From positions 40,315 through 104,314 of the forward strand of contig DXWV01000029.1 of NCBI GenBank assembly GCA_019416685.1: 64,000 bases of DNA, read 5' to 3'. The translations under genes and the position numbers were made by a program. This stretch comes from Bacteroides sp. (GTDB lineage: Bacteria > Bacteroidota > Bacteroidia > Bacteroidales > Bacteroidaceae). The notes below the pieces were generated by a model, which did no database searches, had not been told where the DNA came from, and worked only from the letters and a program-made list of their open reading frames with translations. This document shows, piece by piece, positions 44,461-53,933 of this stretch. Positions within the stretch are counted from its first letter, which is position 1, and every line of letters begins with the position of its first letter.

Positions 44461-45360
44461 TTATTTCTTTGCTTTAGTCTGTACGATCCTTGCTCCTGCG
44501 GGAACATCTTCTGTTACCCAAATATTACCCCCTACTGTGGCATCACGTCCAATGGTTATGCGGCCTAATATAGTTGCATTTGAGTAGATTATAACGTTAT
44601 CCTCCAGTATCGGATGACGGGGAATACCTTTAATCGGCTTACCATCAGTATCCAGAGGGAAACTTTTGGCTCCCAATGTGACACCCTGATAGAGTTTTAC
44701 ATTATTACCAATAATACTGGTTGCTCCGATTACTACGCCCGTTCCATGGTCGATAGTGAAATAACTACCTATCTGTGCTCCGGGATGGATATCTATACCT
44801 GTTTCACTATGAGCCATTTCTGTTATAATACGAGGGATCAGTGGCACTCCCAACTCTAATAGTTCGTGAGCGATCCGATAGTTACTGATAGCTCTGATAG
44901 CCGGATAGCAGCAAATTACTTCACCGAAACTCTGAGCTGCAGGATCACCATTGTAGGCTGCTTCTACATCTGTAGCCAATACACGACGCATGTGTGGTAA
45001 TTTGCTGATAAATTTAGCAGCCAGGCGGGCGGCTTCTTCGCGCAGAGAATCATTGCAGGTATCACATCCTTCATTACTTCCGAAACAGAGTCCGGCTAAA
45101 ATCTGTTCAGTCAGCAGATCAAATAATCTTTCAATATTAACCCCTATATGATAGTTGATTGTACGACTGTTAATAGTAGAATTTCCAAAATATCCGGGGA
45201 AAAGAATAGAGCGTGCCAGCTCAATGACGTCACACAATACCCGTGCCGAAGGCAAGGGCTCGCCGTCCTTGTGTTGATGGAACAGTCCTTTGTATGATTC
45301 GCTTTCCGAAAGCTCATCGACTGCCTGTGTCAGAATGTGGGTGAAATTTAGTGGACTCAT
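44461..45360 (-). CDS. cysE: Serine O-acetyltransferase (EpsC/CysE type)
   Basis: 299 aa. The enzyme acetylates serine to O-acetylserine, the first step of cysteine synthesis. The C-terminal left-handed beta-helix hexapeptides are clear: ETGIDIHPGAQIGSYFTIDHG (~residues 184-204), TGVVIGATSIIGNNVKLYQGVT, RHPILEDNVIIYSNATILG. The catalytic His of IDHGTG (~203) and of KGIPRHPILED are present. The N-terminal helical domain is long, with a cysteine-rich patch (CFGSNEGCDTCND) not usual in enteric CysE. A -7-like TACCTTTG lies at 45395-45388. Confidence 0.9.
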   Translation of the reverse strand: MSPLNFTHILTQAVDELSESESYKGLFHQHKDGEPLPSARVLCDVIELARSILFPGYFGNSTINSRTINYHIGVNIERLFDLLTEQILAGLCFGSNEGCDTCNDSLREEAARLAAKFISKLPHMRRVLATDVEAAYNGDPAAQSFGEVICCYPAIRAISNYRIAHELLELGVPLIPRIITEMAHSETGIDIHPGAQIGSYFTIDHGTGVVIGATSIIGNNVKLYQGVTLGAKSFPLDTDGKPIKGIPRHPILEDNVIIYSNATILGRITIGRDATVGGNIWVTEDVPAGARIVQTKAKK

Positions 45361-45387
45361 TAGATTCCTTTTCTAATTAATTGGCTA

Positions 45388-45425
45388 CAAAGGTAAGAAA
45401 TATTATGCACATTTTTCTATCTTTG
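45388..45425. promoter_or_regulatory. Divergent -7 elements between cysE and the sensor kinase gene
   Basis: TACCTTTG on the minus strand (45395-45388) faces cysE, and TATCTTTG on the plus strand (45418-45425) faces the kinase gene 28 nt downstream. Good -33 matches are lacking for both. Confidence 0.35.
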
Positions 45426-45453
45426 TTGCGACATTCTATTAATAAAGAAGTTT

Positions 45454-47487
45454 ATGGGGAGTAAAACCATTAAAGGGTTTGCAATAATTTGTTTATTCCT
45501 GTGTATCAATGGTTGTAGAGAACACACACAAACAGGAGAAGCAATAAAAAGGAATACTCAGACTGATTCGCTGGAAAAACAGGCAAGAGATTCTTTATTT
45601 GCTAATAATACGTATGCCCGTAATCTATTGCGTAACGGAATGGCAAAAGCCACTGATAGTCTTACTTTCTATAAATTAATGAATCATTACGTAAAGGCTT
45701 GTTTTGCCTCTTCTGACTTTGACTCTGTGCTATATTATAATCAGATGATTTCCCGTTTTTGCAGGAAAGCGCCCGATTCTCCTTCCATACATGATATTAA
45801 GACGAATGTTTATAATATGACCGGTAATTACTGGATACAGAAAGCAGAGCCTGATTCATCTCTGGCATATTATCGAAAGGCATATGAAGAGCAGCGGTTG
45901 GGAAATAATGTTTTTAATCTTCCGGAACTTTGTTTTAATTTGGCAGATGCCAGCAATCATCTGGGGAATTATGCCGATGGAGCCTTTTACTATCGTAGGG
46001 GATTGTTTATTTGTGATTCACTCCGATTACCTGATACAAAGAAATGGACTGTTTACTGGGGATTAGGGCAGACTTACATGGAGTTACGTGATTTTGAACT
46101 TTCCAATTATTACTATGAATTGGCAGGGAATTATTACCAGGAAATGAATCCATATGAGAAATGGGGGTATCTCAATAATAGAGGGAATCATTTTTATTAC
46201 AAAAAAGATTATTTGCAAGCTGAATATTATATCAGCAGAGGATTACATGTATTGGATGATTATCCTCAAATGATTTTTGAACGGAATCTTAGTAAAGGAA
46301 ATCTGGGAGAACTTTATATGCTGAATGGTAAACTGGATTCGGCTCAAATCTATCTGAATGATAGTTATCGTTATTTCACGGAGATAAATAACCGTTCAGC
46401 ACTTTATTACATAGAAACCCAGCAAATAGAACTCGCTTTAAAACAAGGTGATATTTCCCGGGCTGGCAGACTGATTGCCAATGCAACGCCTGGCGTACAC
46501 ATTGATGCGAATATGATAAATATCCGGAATCAATATCTGGAACATTATTACGAACGTACAGGTGATTACAGACGTGCTTATGAGTATTTGAAGAGGGATG
46601 TTGCATTGAATGATTCTATTCGGAACGAGCGGGTTCGTACGCGTGTAGCGGAACTTGATATGCGTTATCGTCAGGATACGATTGTCATGCGGCGTGAGTT
46701 GGTGATAGAGAGGCAAAAGAGTGAAATGCAGGTGTTGCGTTTAACATCGTTTATTTGGGCTATTGGTTGTATTGTTCTAATTGCTGCATTGAGCGTTTTC
46801 TACTGGTTGATGAAGAAAAAACGTGCTTTTGTGCAGGAACGACATTTGAACCAGATAAGTCGTCTCCGCATGGAAAATATACGTAATCATATTTCACCTC
46901 ATTTTACTTTTAATGTGCTGAATAGAGAAATTAGTTATTTTAAGGGTTCTGAAGAAGAACGGGAAGGGTTGGTAGGATTAACAAAACTTTTAAGAAAAAG
47001 CTTGGAACTAACTGAAAAGTTGAGCATTCCGCTTCGGGAAGAACTGGATTTTGTGCAGACTTATATTAGCCTGGAACAGAGTTGTTTAGGGATTGATTTT
47101 ATGTTAACATTGTCAGTAGATGGAGAATTGAATACAGAACAGATTATCATTCCTTCTATGATTATACAGATTCCGGTAGAGAATGCTATGAAACATGGAC
47201 TTGCCGGGATCGAAAGAGAGAAGCGACTTAATATTTCTGTAACTCCTGAAGGCAATGGTATTCGGATAATCATCATGGATAATGGTAGAGGGTATCTTCC
47301 TCATATAATGTCTTCATCCAGAGGGACAGGTACAGGTTTGAAGGTTCTTTACCAGACTATCCAGTTACTCAATCAGAAAAATAAGGGAGAGAAAATCTGT
47401 TTTGAAATAAAAAATCTTGCCGATGGACAACAAACAGGGACTCAGGTTTCTGTATATATCCCATGCAAATATTCTTATGATTTATGA
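45454..47487 (+). CDS. TPR-containing LytS/YehU-type sensor histidine kinase
   Basis: 677 aa. The N-terminus looks like a lipoprotein signal (CLFLCINGC, Cys ~21). Residues ~60-400 contain tetratricopeptide-like repeats (DSSLAYYRKAYEEQRLG, YADGAFYYRRGLFICD, DFELSNYYYELAGNYYQEM), a periplasmic sensor. One transmembrane helix at ~430-450 (FIWAIGCIVLIAALSVFYWL) leads to a His_kinase domain with NHISPHFTFNVLN (phosphoacceptor His) and an ATPase part (PVENAMKHGLAG, IIIMDNGRG, GTGTGLKVLYQTI). It overlaps the regulator gene by 4 nt. Signal unknown. Confidence 0.88.
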   Translation: MGSKTIKGFAIICLFLCINGCREHTQTGEAIKRNTQTDSLEKQARDSLFANNTYARNLLRNGMAKATDSLTFYKLMNHYVKACFASSDFDSVLYYNQMISRFCRKAPDSPSIHDIKTNVYNMTGNYWIQKAEPDSSLAYYRKAYEEQRLGNNVFNLPELCFNLADASNHLGNYADGAFYYRRGLFICDSLRLPDTKKWTVYWGLGQTYMELRDFELSNYYYELAGNYYQEMNPYEKWGYLNNRGNHFYYKKDYLQAEYYISRGLHVLDDYPQMIFERNLSKGNLGELYMLNGKLDSAQIYLNDSYRYFTEINNRSALYYIETQQIELALKQGDISRAGRLIANATPGVHIDANMINIRNQYLEHYYERTGDYRRAYEYLKRDVALNDSIRNERVRTRVAELDMRYRQDTIVMRRELVIERQKSEMQVLRLTSFIWAIGCIVLIAALSVFYWLMKKKRAFVQERHLNQISRLRMENIRNHISPHFTFNVLNREISYFKGSEEEREGLVGLTKLLRKSLELTEKLSIPLREELDFVQTYISLEQSCLGIDFMLTLSVDGELNTEQIIIPSMIIQIPVENAMKHGLAGIEREKRLNISVTPEGNGIRIIIMDNGRGYLPHIMSSSRGTGTGLKVLYQTIQLLNQKNKGEKICFEIKNLADGQQTGTQVSVYIPCKYSYDL

Positions 47488-48257
47488 TGATAATGAATGA
47501 AATTTATAAAGTCGTAATTATAGATGATGACTATACCGCGACAGAAGATTTGAAAAAGAGGCTTACAGCTTATTCTGATATGTTAATCAAGGGTATGGCT
47601 GTCAATGGAGTTAAAGGCAGAAAAATGATAATGGAACAACGTCCGGATTTGTTGTTTTTGGATATAGAGTTGCCGGATATGCTGGGTATCAGACTGCTGA
47701 GCGAAATGCGTGATGAGATTGTGTGGGATATGAAAGTTGTTTTCTATACGGCATATGATAAGTATTTGCTTCAGGCTTTGAGGGAGTCAGCATTTGATTA
47801 CTTATTGAAACCTTTCAGTGCAGAAGAATTAGATGGGATTATAGAGCGTTATCGGAAGGCGATGGCCACTCATCAGGTCACTCCTTCATTTTCGGCGTCT
47901 ATAGCTGCGTTATTGCCACAACGTGACACGTTTATGATTAGTAGTGTGACTGGTTTCAAACTACTCCGTATCGAGGAAATTGGTTTTTTTGAATATTCTA
48001 AGGATAAACGTCAGTGGCAGGTGACTCTTTTTAATCAGACAACGCTAAGTCTTAAGAAGAATACAAAGGCAGAGGATATTATAAGTTATTCAGTCTCATT
48101 TGTACAGATCAGCCAGTCGGTTATTATTAATGTTGGCTATTTGGCTGTTATTAATGGCAAGCAGTGCGAACTTTATCCTCCTTTTAATGAACGAAAAAAT
48201 CTGTCTATTTCCCGTGGATTTTTGAAAGAATTGCAGGAACGTTTCTGCCTTATCTGA
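47484..48257 (+). CDS. LytTR-family response regulator
   Basis: 257 aa; ATG at 47484 overlaps the kinase stop (ATGA), with other in-frame ATGs at 47487 and 47493. Receiver domain: acidic pair IDDDY (~residues 13-17), phosphoacceptor D60 in LLFLDIELPD, Thr/Tyr switch YTAYD (~88), Lys in LLKPF (~108). The C-terminal LytTR DNA-binding domain (~150-257) has FMISSVTGFKLLRIEEIGFFEYS and the terminal FVQISQSVIINVGYLAVI pattern. It pairs with the upstream kinase; target genes cannot be inferred from the window. Confidence 0.9.
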   Translation: MMIMNEIYKVVIIDDDYTATEDLKKRLTAYSDMLIKGMAVNGVKGRKMIMEQRPDLLFLDIELPDMLGIRLLSEMRDEIVWDMKVVFYTAYDKYLLQALRESAFDYLLKPFSAEELDGIIERYRKAMATHQVTPSFSASIAALLPQRDTFMISSVTGFKLLRIEEIGFFEYSKDKRQWQVTLFNQTTLSLKKNTKAEDIISYSVSFVQISQSVIINVGYLAVINGKQCELYPPFNERKNLSISRGFLKELQERFCLI

Positions 48258-48337
48258 TTTTTTTTGTTGTATAAGCACTTATTTAGACATTTTATGTGTG
48301 ATTTGCGGCAAAATACTCATTTTTCGCAAAAATGGTA

Positions 48338-48368
48338 TTTCATATTATCCTTTTTAATGCTATCTTTG
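48338..48368 (+). promoter_or_regulatory. Promoter-like motif for a candidate small RNA
   Basis: TTTC (48338-48341), 19-bp spacer, TATCTTTG (48361-48368). No ORF follows within 100 nt; the next signal is a terminator at 48432. Confidence 0.4.
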
Positions 48369-48374
48369 TGATGT

Positions 48375-48471
48375 TAGGTAGGAATTGAATGTTTTTTGGT
48401 TTTTAGATGATCAATTCTATGTAACTGGTTGAGCCGGAGCTTTTGTGAAAAAGTCTCCGGCTATTTTTTTT
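48375..48471 (+). ncRNA. Candidate small RNA of about 97 nt
   Basis: Bounded by a TATCTTTG -7 element at 48361-48368 and a strong terminator (AGCCGGAG at 48432-48439, CTCCGGCT at 48455-48462, then ATTTTTTTTT). The interval has no start-codon-led frame of useful length. The regulator gene ends at 48257, so the terminator could also simply serve that gene, and the motif be chance. Confidence 0.4.
48432..48471 (+). terminator. Strong Rho-independent terminator
   Basis: An 8-bp GC-rich stem (48432-48439 / 48455-48462), A-rich loop, and nine Ts after the stem. It is 175 bp downstream of the response regulator stop. Confidence 0.8.
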
Positions 48472-48587
48472 TATTAATGAGTTCAGTTTGTGAGTGCCTA
48501 TTTCGTATTTATAACAAAAAGCGGGACCGAATGTTGTGAAATGATGGTAGATTTATTTTTTATATATTGTCTTAAGTTACTCAGGAA

Positions 48588-49205
48588 TCATTTTTCTTCT
48601 GTAAATATCTTGTCAAAGGTTTCTCTTAACTGTCTCCGGTCATTAATCAGTGTTCGTAGTTCTTTTAGCTTTTCTCCATTCTTTGAGTTTTCTAACCATA
48701 ATTTTAAGTATCCTCCTTCGGCATATTTATTCAGTAGATGATTAAGAAAACGTTCATAATGCCATTCTTTGTTTCCCGATGGATTTTGTTTTAACCCATA
48801 TTGTACAGTTCTTCTTAATGTAATTTCCGGGTCTATAATCCTGTCTGCTTCAGCTACAATTTTTCCATAAATACTACGTGGCTCATGGTTTGAAGAAGCT
48901 CTATGATCCTCTACGGCTTCTTTCATTGTTTGTATTTCTTCGGCAGAAAACCATTGATAGAGTCTTTTGTCATTTTCAAGAATGGTTCCTGAAATAAGGT
49001 GATGAGTTGCTCTATCCTTACATAGTCCTGTGTCGTGATAGGCAGCAATGGTGTATACCATATCTGTACGTACAGGATAATCTTTTGCAAGTTCCAGGCT
49101 CTCTGCTATTACAGTGTTTACATGCATTAAATTATGTGCCTTATCAAACGATTCGTATTGCGGAATGATAACTGTTTCTATGTATTCTTTTAACTGTTCG
49201 TTCAT
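48588..49205 (-). CDS. HD-domain phosphohydrolase
   Basis: 205 aa. An HD domain with H at DKAHNLMHVNTVI (~residues 22-30), metal pair YHDTGL (~51-56), later LISGTILEND and EIQTMKEAVEDHRASSNHEPRSIYG (~90-114). HD proteins are metal-dependent phosphohydrolases acting on nucleotides or other phosphoesters. No ACT, REL or second domain is present, so the substrate is open. It lies alone, with a -7-like TATCTTTG on the minus strand at 49243-49236. Confidence 0.85.
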   Translation of the reverse strand: MNEQLKEYIETVIIPQYESFDKAHNLMHVNTVIAESLELAKDYPVRTDMVYTIAAYHDTGLCKDRATHHLISGTILENDKRLYQWFSAEEIQTMKEAVEDHRASSNHEPRSIYGKIVAEADRIIDPEITLRRTVQYGLKQNPSGNKEWHYERFLNHLLNKYAEGGYLKLWLENSKNGEKLKELRTLINDRRQLRETFDKIFTEEK

Positions 49206-49278
49206 CTGGGAAAATCTTACTTAATAAAAAGGAAACAAAGATACTAAATTTCTTGTAATATCTTAGCACTTATATGTT

Positions 49279-49294
49279 TGTTCCACGTGGCACA
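49279..49294. promoter_or_regulatory. parS-like ParB-binding site
   Basis: TGTTCCACGTGGCACA matches the conserved bacterial parS sequence TGTTCCACGTGGAACA at 15 of 16 positions. It is intergenic. A second such site is at 59349. Confidence 0.6.
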
Positions 49295-49297
49295 GAA

Positions 49298-49325
49298 AAG
49301 GCCGGAATGTAAATCCCGGCCTTTT
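49298..49325 (-). terminator. Terminator of the DUF3836 gene
   Basis: A stem AAGGCCGG / CCGGCCTT (49299-49306 and 49316-49323), loop about 9 nt; on the minus strand the stem is followed by TTTTCTG. Confidence 0.65.
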
Positions 49326-49367
49326 ATTGTATTAATGTAAAGTGTAGAGTTAGAGAGAATATTTGTA

Positions 49368-49763
49368 TCAGATATTTGTATCGTCCATTGTAACTGTCAT
49401 TTCCGGAACAAGAATATAGGCATTCTTTTTACTGTTCCATTTGTAATAATTGGTAGTTACGGTTTTGCCTTCATAAGTATAAGTGATGCGCAGGCTATTT
49501 TCCCATTTTTGGCTTTCAGTATTCCATTTGAGCGCTTCGCTTTCTGTCATACGTTTCTGGTCATTATACTTATAGTTGTATTTCATATAGTTAGCGAGTG
49601 CAGCACCTTCTTTCTTATAAACGGTTTGTTCTACCATTACTCCGTCTTTTTCTTCTGAGTTATAGATGAGATTTCTGTCGTTATTATGAGCAGAAGCGGT
49701 CAGGCTACCTGCAAAAAGAACTACTGATAATGCGATCGTTCTTATGGAAACATTTACTTTCAT
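49368..49763 (-). CDS. DUF3836 family secreted protein
   Basis: 131 aa with a signal peptide (cleaved after about TASAH, residue 26). The mature part has the DUF3836 pattern: YNYKYNDQKRMTESEALKWN then SQKWENSLRITYTYEGKTVTTNYYKWN, alternating aromatic beta strands. The family is small, secreted and confined largely to Bacteroides; the function is unknown. Promoter-like TAACTTTG on the minus strand at 49830-49823. Confidence 0.8.
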   Translation of the reverse strand: MKVNVSIRTIALSVVLFAGSLTASAHNNDRNLIYNSEEKDGVMVEQTVYKKEGAALANYMKYNYKYNDQKRMTESEALKWNTESQKWENSLRITYTYEGKTVTTNYYKWNSKKNAYILVPEMTVTMDDTNI

Positions 49764-50063
49764 GATTATACTGTTTTAGGGTTATATTATCATTATGTTA
49801 TATTGGGCTTCTTTATTTGCTGCAAAGTTATATATAAAACGGATATTAATACTTAATATAGGTTAATATGTTGTCATAATGATAATATTTCTTCTCTTGT
49901 ATAACTTTCTTTTTGTAGATGCTAATGATAAAAAAAATATCCGGCAGGTTGTTTGCCGGATATATATTTAAACAGTTCGCGTGCTTAATTACGTATTTAG
50001 CAACTTTCTGTTTGATAGGTTAATTAATGTTATAAACGCTTCAGCGGGTAACAATTGTCTTTT
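49764..50063. other. Intergenic region between DUF3836 and polA
   Basis: 300 bp. It holds the -7-like element of the DUF3836 gene (49823-49830, minus strand) and the polA terminator (49930-49963). Nothing else is recognised. Confidence 0.4.
49930..49963 (-). terminator. Terminator of polA
   Basis: A perfect 10-bp stem ATATCCGGCA (49937-49946) / TGCCGGATAT (49954-49963), loop 7 nt. On the minus strand a run of Ts (the A-run at 49930-49937) follows directly. Confidence 0.8.
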
Positions 50064-52871
50064 TTAGTGAGCTTCTAACCAGTTTTTCCCCCAGCCACAA
50101 TCTGCTTTGAGAGGAACGTGCATTCGGTAAGCCCTCTCCATTTCTTCAATGACGACTTGCTCCACCCGTTCTTTTTCCTCTACCGGAACACTGAAATTTA
50201 ATTCATCGTGTACTTGTAATATCATTTTTGCTTTTAGTCCTTCGTGTTTGAAACGTTTGTAGATACGAGCCATTGCAACTTTGATAATGTCGGCTGCGCT
50301 TCCCTGAATTGGAGCATTAATAGCATTACGTTCGGCATATCCACGTACTACAGCGTTGCGTGAATTGATGTCCGGTAAAAAGCGTTTACGGTGAAAAATA
50401 GTTTCCACATAACCTTTTTCGCGTGCTACCTCAATGCTTTTATCCATGTAAGCCTTTACCTGAGGATAGGTCTCAAAATAGCCGTCTATAAGCTCTTTAG
50501 CCTCTTTACGATCTACATTCATTCGCTCAGCCAGACCGAAGACGGAGATGCCATAAATGATGCCAAAATTGGCTGTTTTAGCCTTACGGCGCATATCCGG
50601 GTTTACTTCTTTTATGTCGATTTTATATACTTTGGCTGCTGTAGCTGCGTGAATATCGTAACCGCTTAAGAATGCATCTATCATATTTTTATCTTCACTC
50701 AGGTGTGCCATAATACGCAACTCTATTTGTGAATAGTCAGCAGAGAAGAAAAGAGAACCTTCGTCAGGAATGAATGCTTTACGTATCTCTTTTCCATTTT
50801 CATCCCGGATGGGGATATTCTGTAAATTCGGATTGCTGGAACTGAGACGTCCGGTCGCTGTTACTGTTTGATTAAAAGAAGTATGTACACGGCCTGTACG
50901 TGGGTTTATTAACAGAGGAAGAGCATCGATATAGGTACTTAACAGTTTTTTTAGCCCCCGGTGTTCCAGAATTTTTTCTACTACAGGATGTTTGTGACGC
51001 AGGCTTTCGAGTACCTCTTCTGATGTAACATATTGGCCAGTCTTGGTTTTCTTTGCTTTATCTATAATTTTAAGTTTATCAAATAATACTTCGCCTACCT
51101 GCTTGGGTGAAGAGATATTGAATTGTTCTCCTGCCAGCTGATAAATCTCCTGTTCAATAGCCTTCATTTGTGTTGTGAAATGTATTGAAGACTGTTTGAG
51201 TGCTTCTGTGTCCAGAAGTACTCCATTGCTTTCGATATTTACCAATACAGGTACCAGAGGCATTTCTATTTCATAGAATAATTGCTCGGCCTCATTCTCT
51301 TTCAATTCTTTTTCCAGTATATTCTTTAGTTTCAGTGTTACATCCGCATCTTCACAGGCGTATTGATAAATCTCTTCGGGAGCAAGGTCGCGCATGTTTT
51401 TCTGATTCTTTCCTTTCGGTCCGATAAGTTCTTCGATGTGAATTGTTTGATAATGCAGATAAATTTCCGCCAGATAGTCCATCCCGTGACGAAGTTCAGG
51501 TTGAAGAACATAATGTGCTACCATTGTATCGAAAAGGGGACCTTTTACTTCAACTCCGTAATTTTGGAGAACGATCATATCATATTTGATGTTTTGTCCT
51601 ACTTTTAACGTTTTTTCGTTTTCGAATACCTTCTTGAACTCATTTACTATTTTTAACGCTTCTTCCCGGTCTGCGGGGATGGGTATATAAAATCCCTGAT
51701 TTTCGGCAAAGCTGAAGCTCATTCCTACCAACTCGGCCTCCATTGGATCAGTACCCGTTGTTTCTGTATCTAACGCGAAAATTTTTTCTGTAAGTAAAAT
51801 TTGAATAAATTCAAGCCTTTTTTCCTTATTATCAATTAGTTGATAGTCAGTGCTGAGCGTTTTTAACGTGTCTAGATTCGATTTTTTTTCTTCGATCGGT
51901 CCGTTGGGCGTAATTTCTGCAAATAAATCGCCTTGAATCGGTTCACTTTCTTGTGCGAAAAGCGGACCTGCAGAAGAGGGGAGAAGCTGACTCTCTTTTT
52001 TGAAGATTCTTTCCATTAATGTACGAAACTCCAGCTCTTCAAAAATTTTTCGAAGTGTTTCTTCATCCGGCTGTTCACGTACCAGTGTATTCATATCAAG
52101 TTCGATGGGTACATCTGTTTTTATGGTTGCCAGAAATTTGGAGAAGGTTATCATTTCCCGGTTTGTTTCTACTTTGGTTTTGAGTGCTCCTTTTAATTGG
52201 TCGGTATGTTCAAGTAGATTTTCGATGTTGCCAAATTCGGCAATTAACTTTTGGGCTGTTTTCTCTCCGACACCCGGGCAGCCGGGAATGTTATCTGAAG
52301 CATCGCCCATAAGCCCCAACATATCAATAACCTGTGAAGGTGACTGAATATCGAACTTCGCTTTGACTTGTTCTATGCCCATAACCTCAAATTCCTTATC
52401 GCCATACTTGGGACGATACATGAATACATGTTCTGTTACCAGTTGGCCGTAGTCTTTGTCAGGTGTCATCATATAGGTCGTGATTCCTTGTTGTCCGGCT
52501 TTGGTTGCCAGTGTTCCGATAACGTCGTCTGCTTCATAGCCTGCCACTTCAAGGATAGGGATACGATAAGCACGGATGATATCTTTTATAATGGGTACGG
52601 AAAGGCGGATCGCTTCCGGTGTTTCTTCGCGTTGTGCTTTATATTGTTCATAGGCTTCATGACGGAAAGTAGGACCCGGAGGGTCGAAAGCAACTCCTAT
52701 GTGTGTAGGGTTTTCTTTTTTCAGTACATCCTCTAATGTATTTACAAAGCCGAGAATAGCCGAAGTATTGAAACCTTTGGAATTGATCCGTGGATTTTTG
52801 ATAAAGGCATAATATGCCCGATATATAAGTGCGTAAGCATCTAAAAAGAAAAGTTTACTGTTTTGGTCCAT
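50064..52871 (-). CDS. polA: DNA polymerase I
   Basis: 935 aa with all three domains: 5' nuclease (~residues 1-300; LFFLDAYALIYRAYYAF, YEADDVIGTLA, TPDKDYGQLV, GLMGDASDNIPGCPGVGEKTA), 3'-5' exonuclease (~340-520; FALDTETTGTDP with active DxE, so proofreading is likely kept) and polymerase (~560-935; TATGRLSSSNPNLQNIPIR, FSADYSQIELRIMAHLS, motif B RRKAKTANFGIIYG, motif C QVHDELNFSVP). It fills gaps in repair and Okazaki processing. It is monocistronic. Confidence 0.97.
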   Translation of the reverse strand: MDQNSKLFFLDAYALIYRAYYAFIKNPRINSKGFNTSAILGFVNTLEDVLKKENPTHIGVAFDPPGPTFRHEAYEQYKAQREETPEAIRLSVPIIKDIIRAYRIPILEVAGYEADDVIGTLATKAGQQGITTYMMTPDKDYGQLVTEHVFMYRPKYGDKEFEVMGIEQVKAKFDIQSPSQVIDMLGLMGDASDNIPGCPGVGEKTAQKLIAEFGNIENLLEHTDQLKGALKTKVETNREMITFSKFLATIKTDVPIELDMNTLVREQPDEETLRKIFEELEFRTLMERIFKKESQLLPSSAGPLFAQESEPIQGDLFAEITPNGPIEEKKSNLDTLKTLSTDYQLIDNKEKRLEFIQILLTEKIFALDTETTGTDPMEAELVGMSFSFAENQGFYIPIPADREEALKIVNEFKKVFENEKTLKVGQNIKYDMIVLQNYGVEVKGPLFDTMVAHYVLQPELRHGMDYLAEIYLHYQTIHIEELIGPKGKNQKNMRDLAPEEIYQYACEDADVTLKLKNILEKELKENEAEQLFYEIEMPLVPVLVNIESNGVLLDTEALKQSSIHFTTQMKAIEQEIYQLAGEQFNISSPKQVGEVLFDKLKIIDKAKKTKTGQYVTSEEVLESLRHKHPVVEKILEHRGLKKLLSTYIDALPLLINPRTGRVHTSFNQTVTATGRLSSSNPNLQNIPIRDENGKEIRKAFIPDEGSLFFSADYSQIELRIMAHLSEDKNMIDAFLSGYDIHAATAAKVYKIDIKEVNPDMRRKAKTANFGIIYGISVFGLAERMNVDRKEAKELIDGYFETYPQVKAYMDKSIEVAREKGYVETIFHRKRFLPDINSRNAVVRGYAERNAINAPIQGSAADIIKVAMARIYKRFKHEGLKAKMILQVHDELNFSVPVEEKERVEQVVIEEMERAYRMHVPLKADCGWGKNWLEAH

Positions 52872-52930
52872 ATTTATCTAATTTTTCATGGTAAAAGTAC
52901 AAAAAAATACGGTATTAACCGTTTTATTAT

Positions 52931-52938
52931 TACTTTTG
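52931..52938 (+). promoter_or_regulatory. -7 element of the polyprenyl synthase gene
   Basis: TACTTTTG (TAnnTTTG) 20 nt before the ATG at 52959; no clear TTTG at the -33 position. Confidence 0.35.
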
Positions 52939-52958
52939 TGCTCAAATAGTGTTATTAT

Positions 52959-53933
52959 ATGGATAGCTCGTCTCTTATAAAGTCTCCGATAAATACGGAA
53001 CTGGAAGATTTCAGAAAACTATTTGATAGTTCTCTTTCCAGTTCAAATTTCCTGCTAAATAATGTGATTGCTCATATTCGGCAGAGAAACGGGAAGATGA
53101 TGCGTCCTATCCTGGTGCTTCTTGTAGCACGTTTATATGGTGCTATCCGTCCTGCTACTTTTCATGCTGCTGTTTCTTTAGAGCTTCTTCATACAGCCAG
53201 TTTGGTACACGATGATGTGGTTGATGAGAGTACAGAACGTCGTGGACAGCTTTCTGTAAATGCTGTTTTTAATAATAAAGTGGCGGTATTGGCCGGTGAC
53301 TTTTTGTTGGCTACAAGCCTTGTGCATGCTGGGAAGACGATGAATCACGAGATTATCAGTGTTGTATCTTGTTTGGGCCAGGATCTTGCAGATGGAGAAT
53401 TGTTGCAACTTTCCAATGTGAGTAATCCTCATTTTTCTGAGGAAATCTACTTTGATGTTATTCGTAAGAAAACGGCAGCTCTTTTTGCTGCTTGTACTAA
53501 ATCGGCAGCACTTTCTGTTAATGCAAGCGATGAAGAGGCCGAATTTTCGCGTTTATTTGGCGAATATATTGGTATCTGTTTTCAGATAAAGGATGATATT
53601 TTTGATTACTTTGAAAGTAAAGAGATAGGTAAGCCAACAGGAAATGATATGCTGGAAGGTAAATTGACGTTACCCGTTCTTTACGCTCTGAATTCTACAA
53701 ATAGTGTCTGGGCACAAGAGATAGCTGTCAAAGTCAAGGAGGGGATTGCTACTCCTGATGAAATCGGGCATTTAGTCGAATTTACCAAGATCAATGGAGG
53801 CATTGAGTATGCTGTTGAAATGATGGAGCTATATAAGGGCAAAGCGCTTGACTTGCTCCATTCGCTTCCTCCCTCTGATATATGTACTGCACTTAAGGCT
53901 TACCTTGATTATGTAGTTGACAGAGATAAATAA
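52959..53933 (+). CDS. Polyprenyl diphosphate synthase
   Basis: 324 aa, trans-isoprenyl diphosphate synthase. First aspartate-rich motif LVHDDVVDESTERRG (~residues 84-98), preceded by KMMRPILVLLVARLYG; second motif FQIKDDIFDYF (~208-218), then GKPTGNDMLEGKLTLPVLYAL. The residues before the first motif (HTASL) lack a bulky aromatic stop, fitting a long-chain product such as the menaquinone side chain (octa- to undecaprenyl). The 3' end overlaps the convergent DUF1266 gene by 25 bp. Confidence 0.9.
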   Translation: MDSSSLIKSPINTELEDFRKLFDSSLSSSNFLLNNVIAHIRQRNGKMMRPILVLLVARLYGAIRPATFHAAVSLELLHTASLVHDDVVDESTERRGQLSVNAVFNNKVAVLAGDFLLATSLVHAGKTMNHEIISVVSCLGQDLADGELLQLSNVSNPHFSEEIYFDVIRKKTAALFAACTKSAALSVNASDEEAEFSRLFGEYIGICFQIKDDIFDYFESKEIGKPTGNDMLEGKLTLPVLYALNSTNSVWAQEIAVKVKEGIATPDEIGHLVEFTKINGGIEYAVEMMELYKGKALDLLHSLPPSDICTALKAYLDYVVDRDK

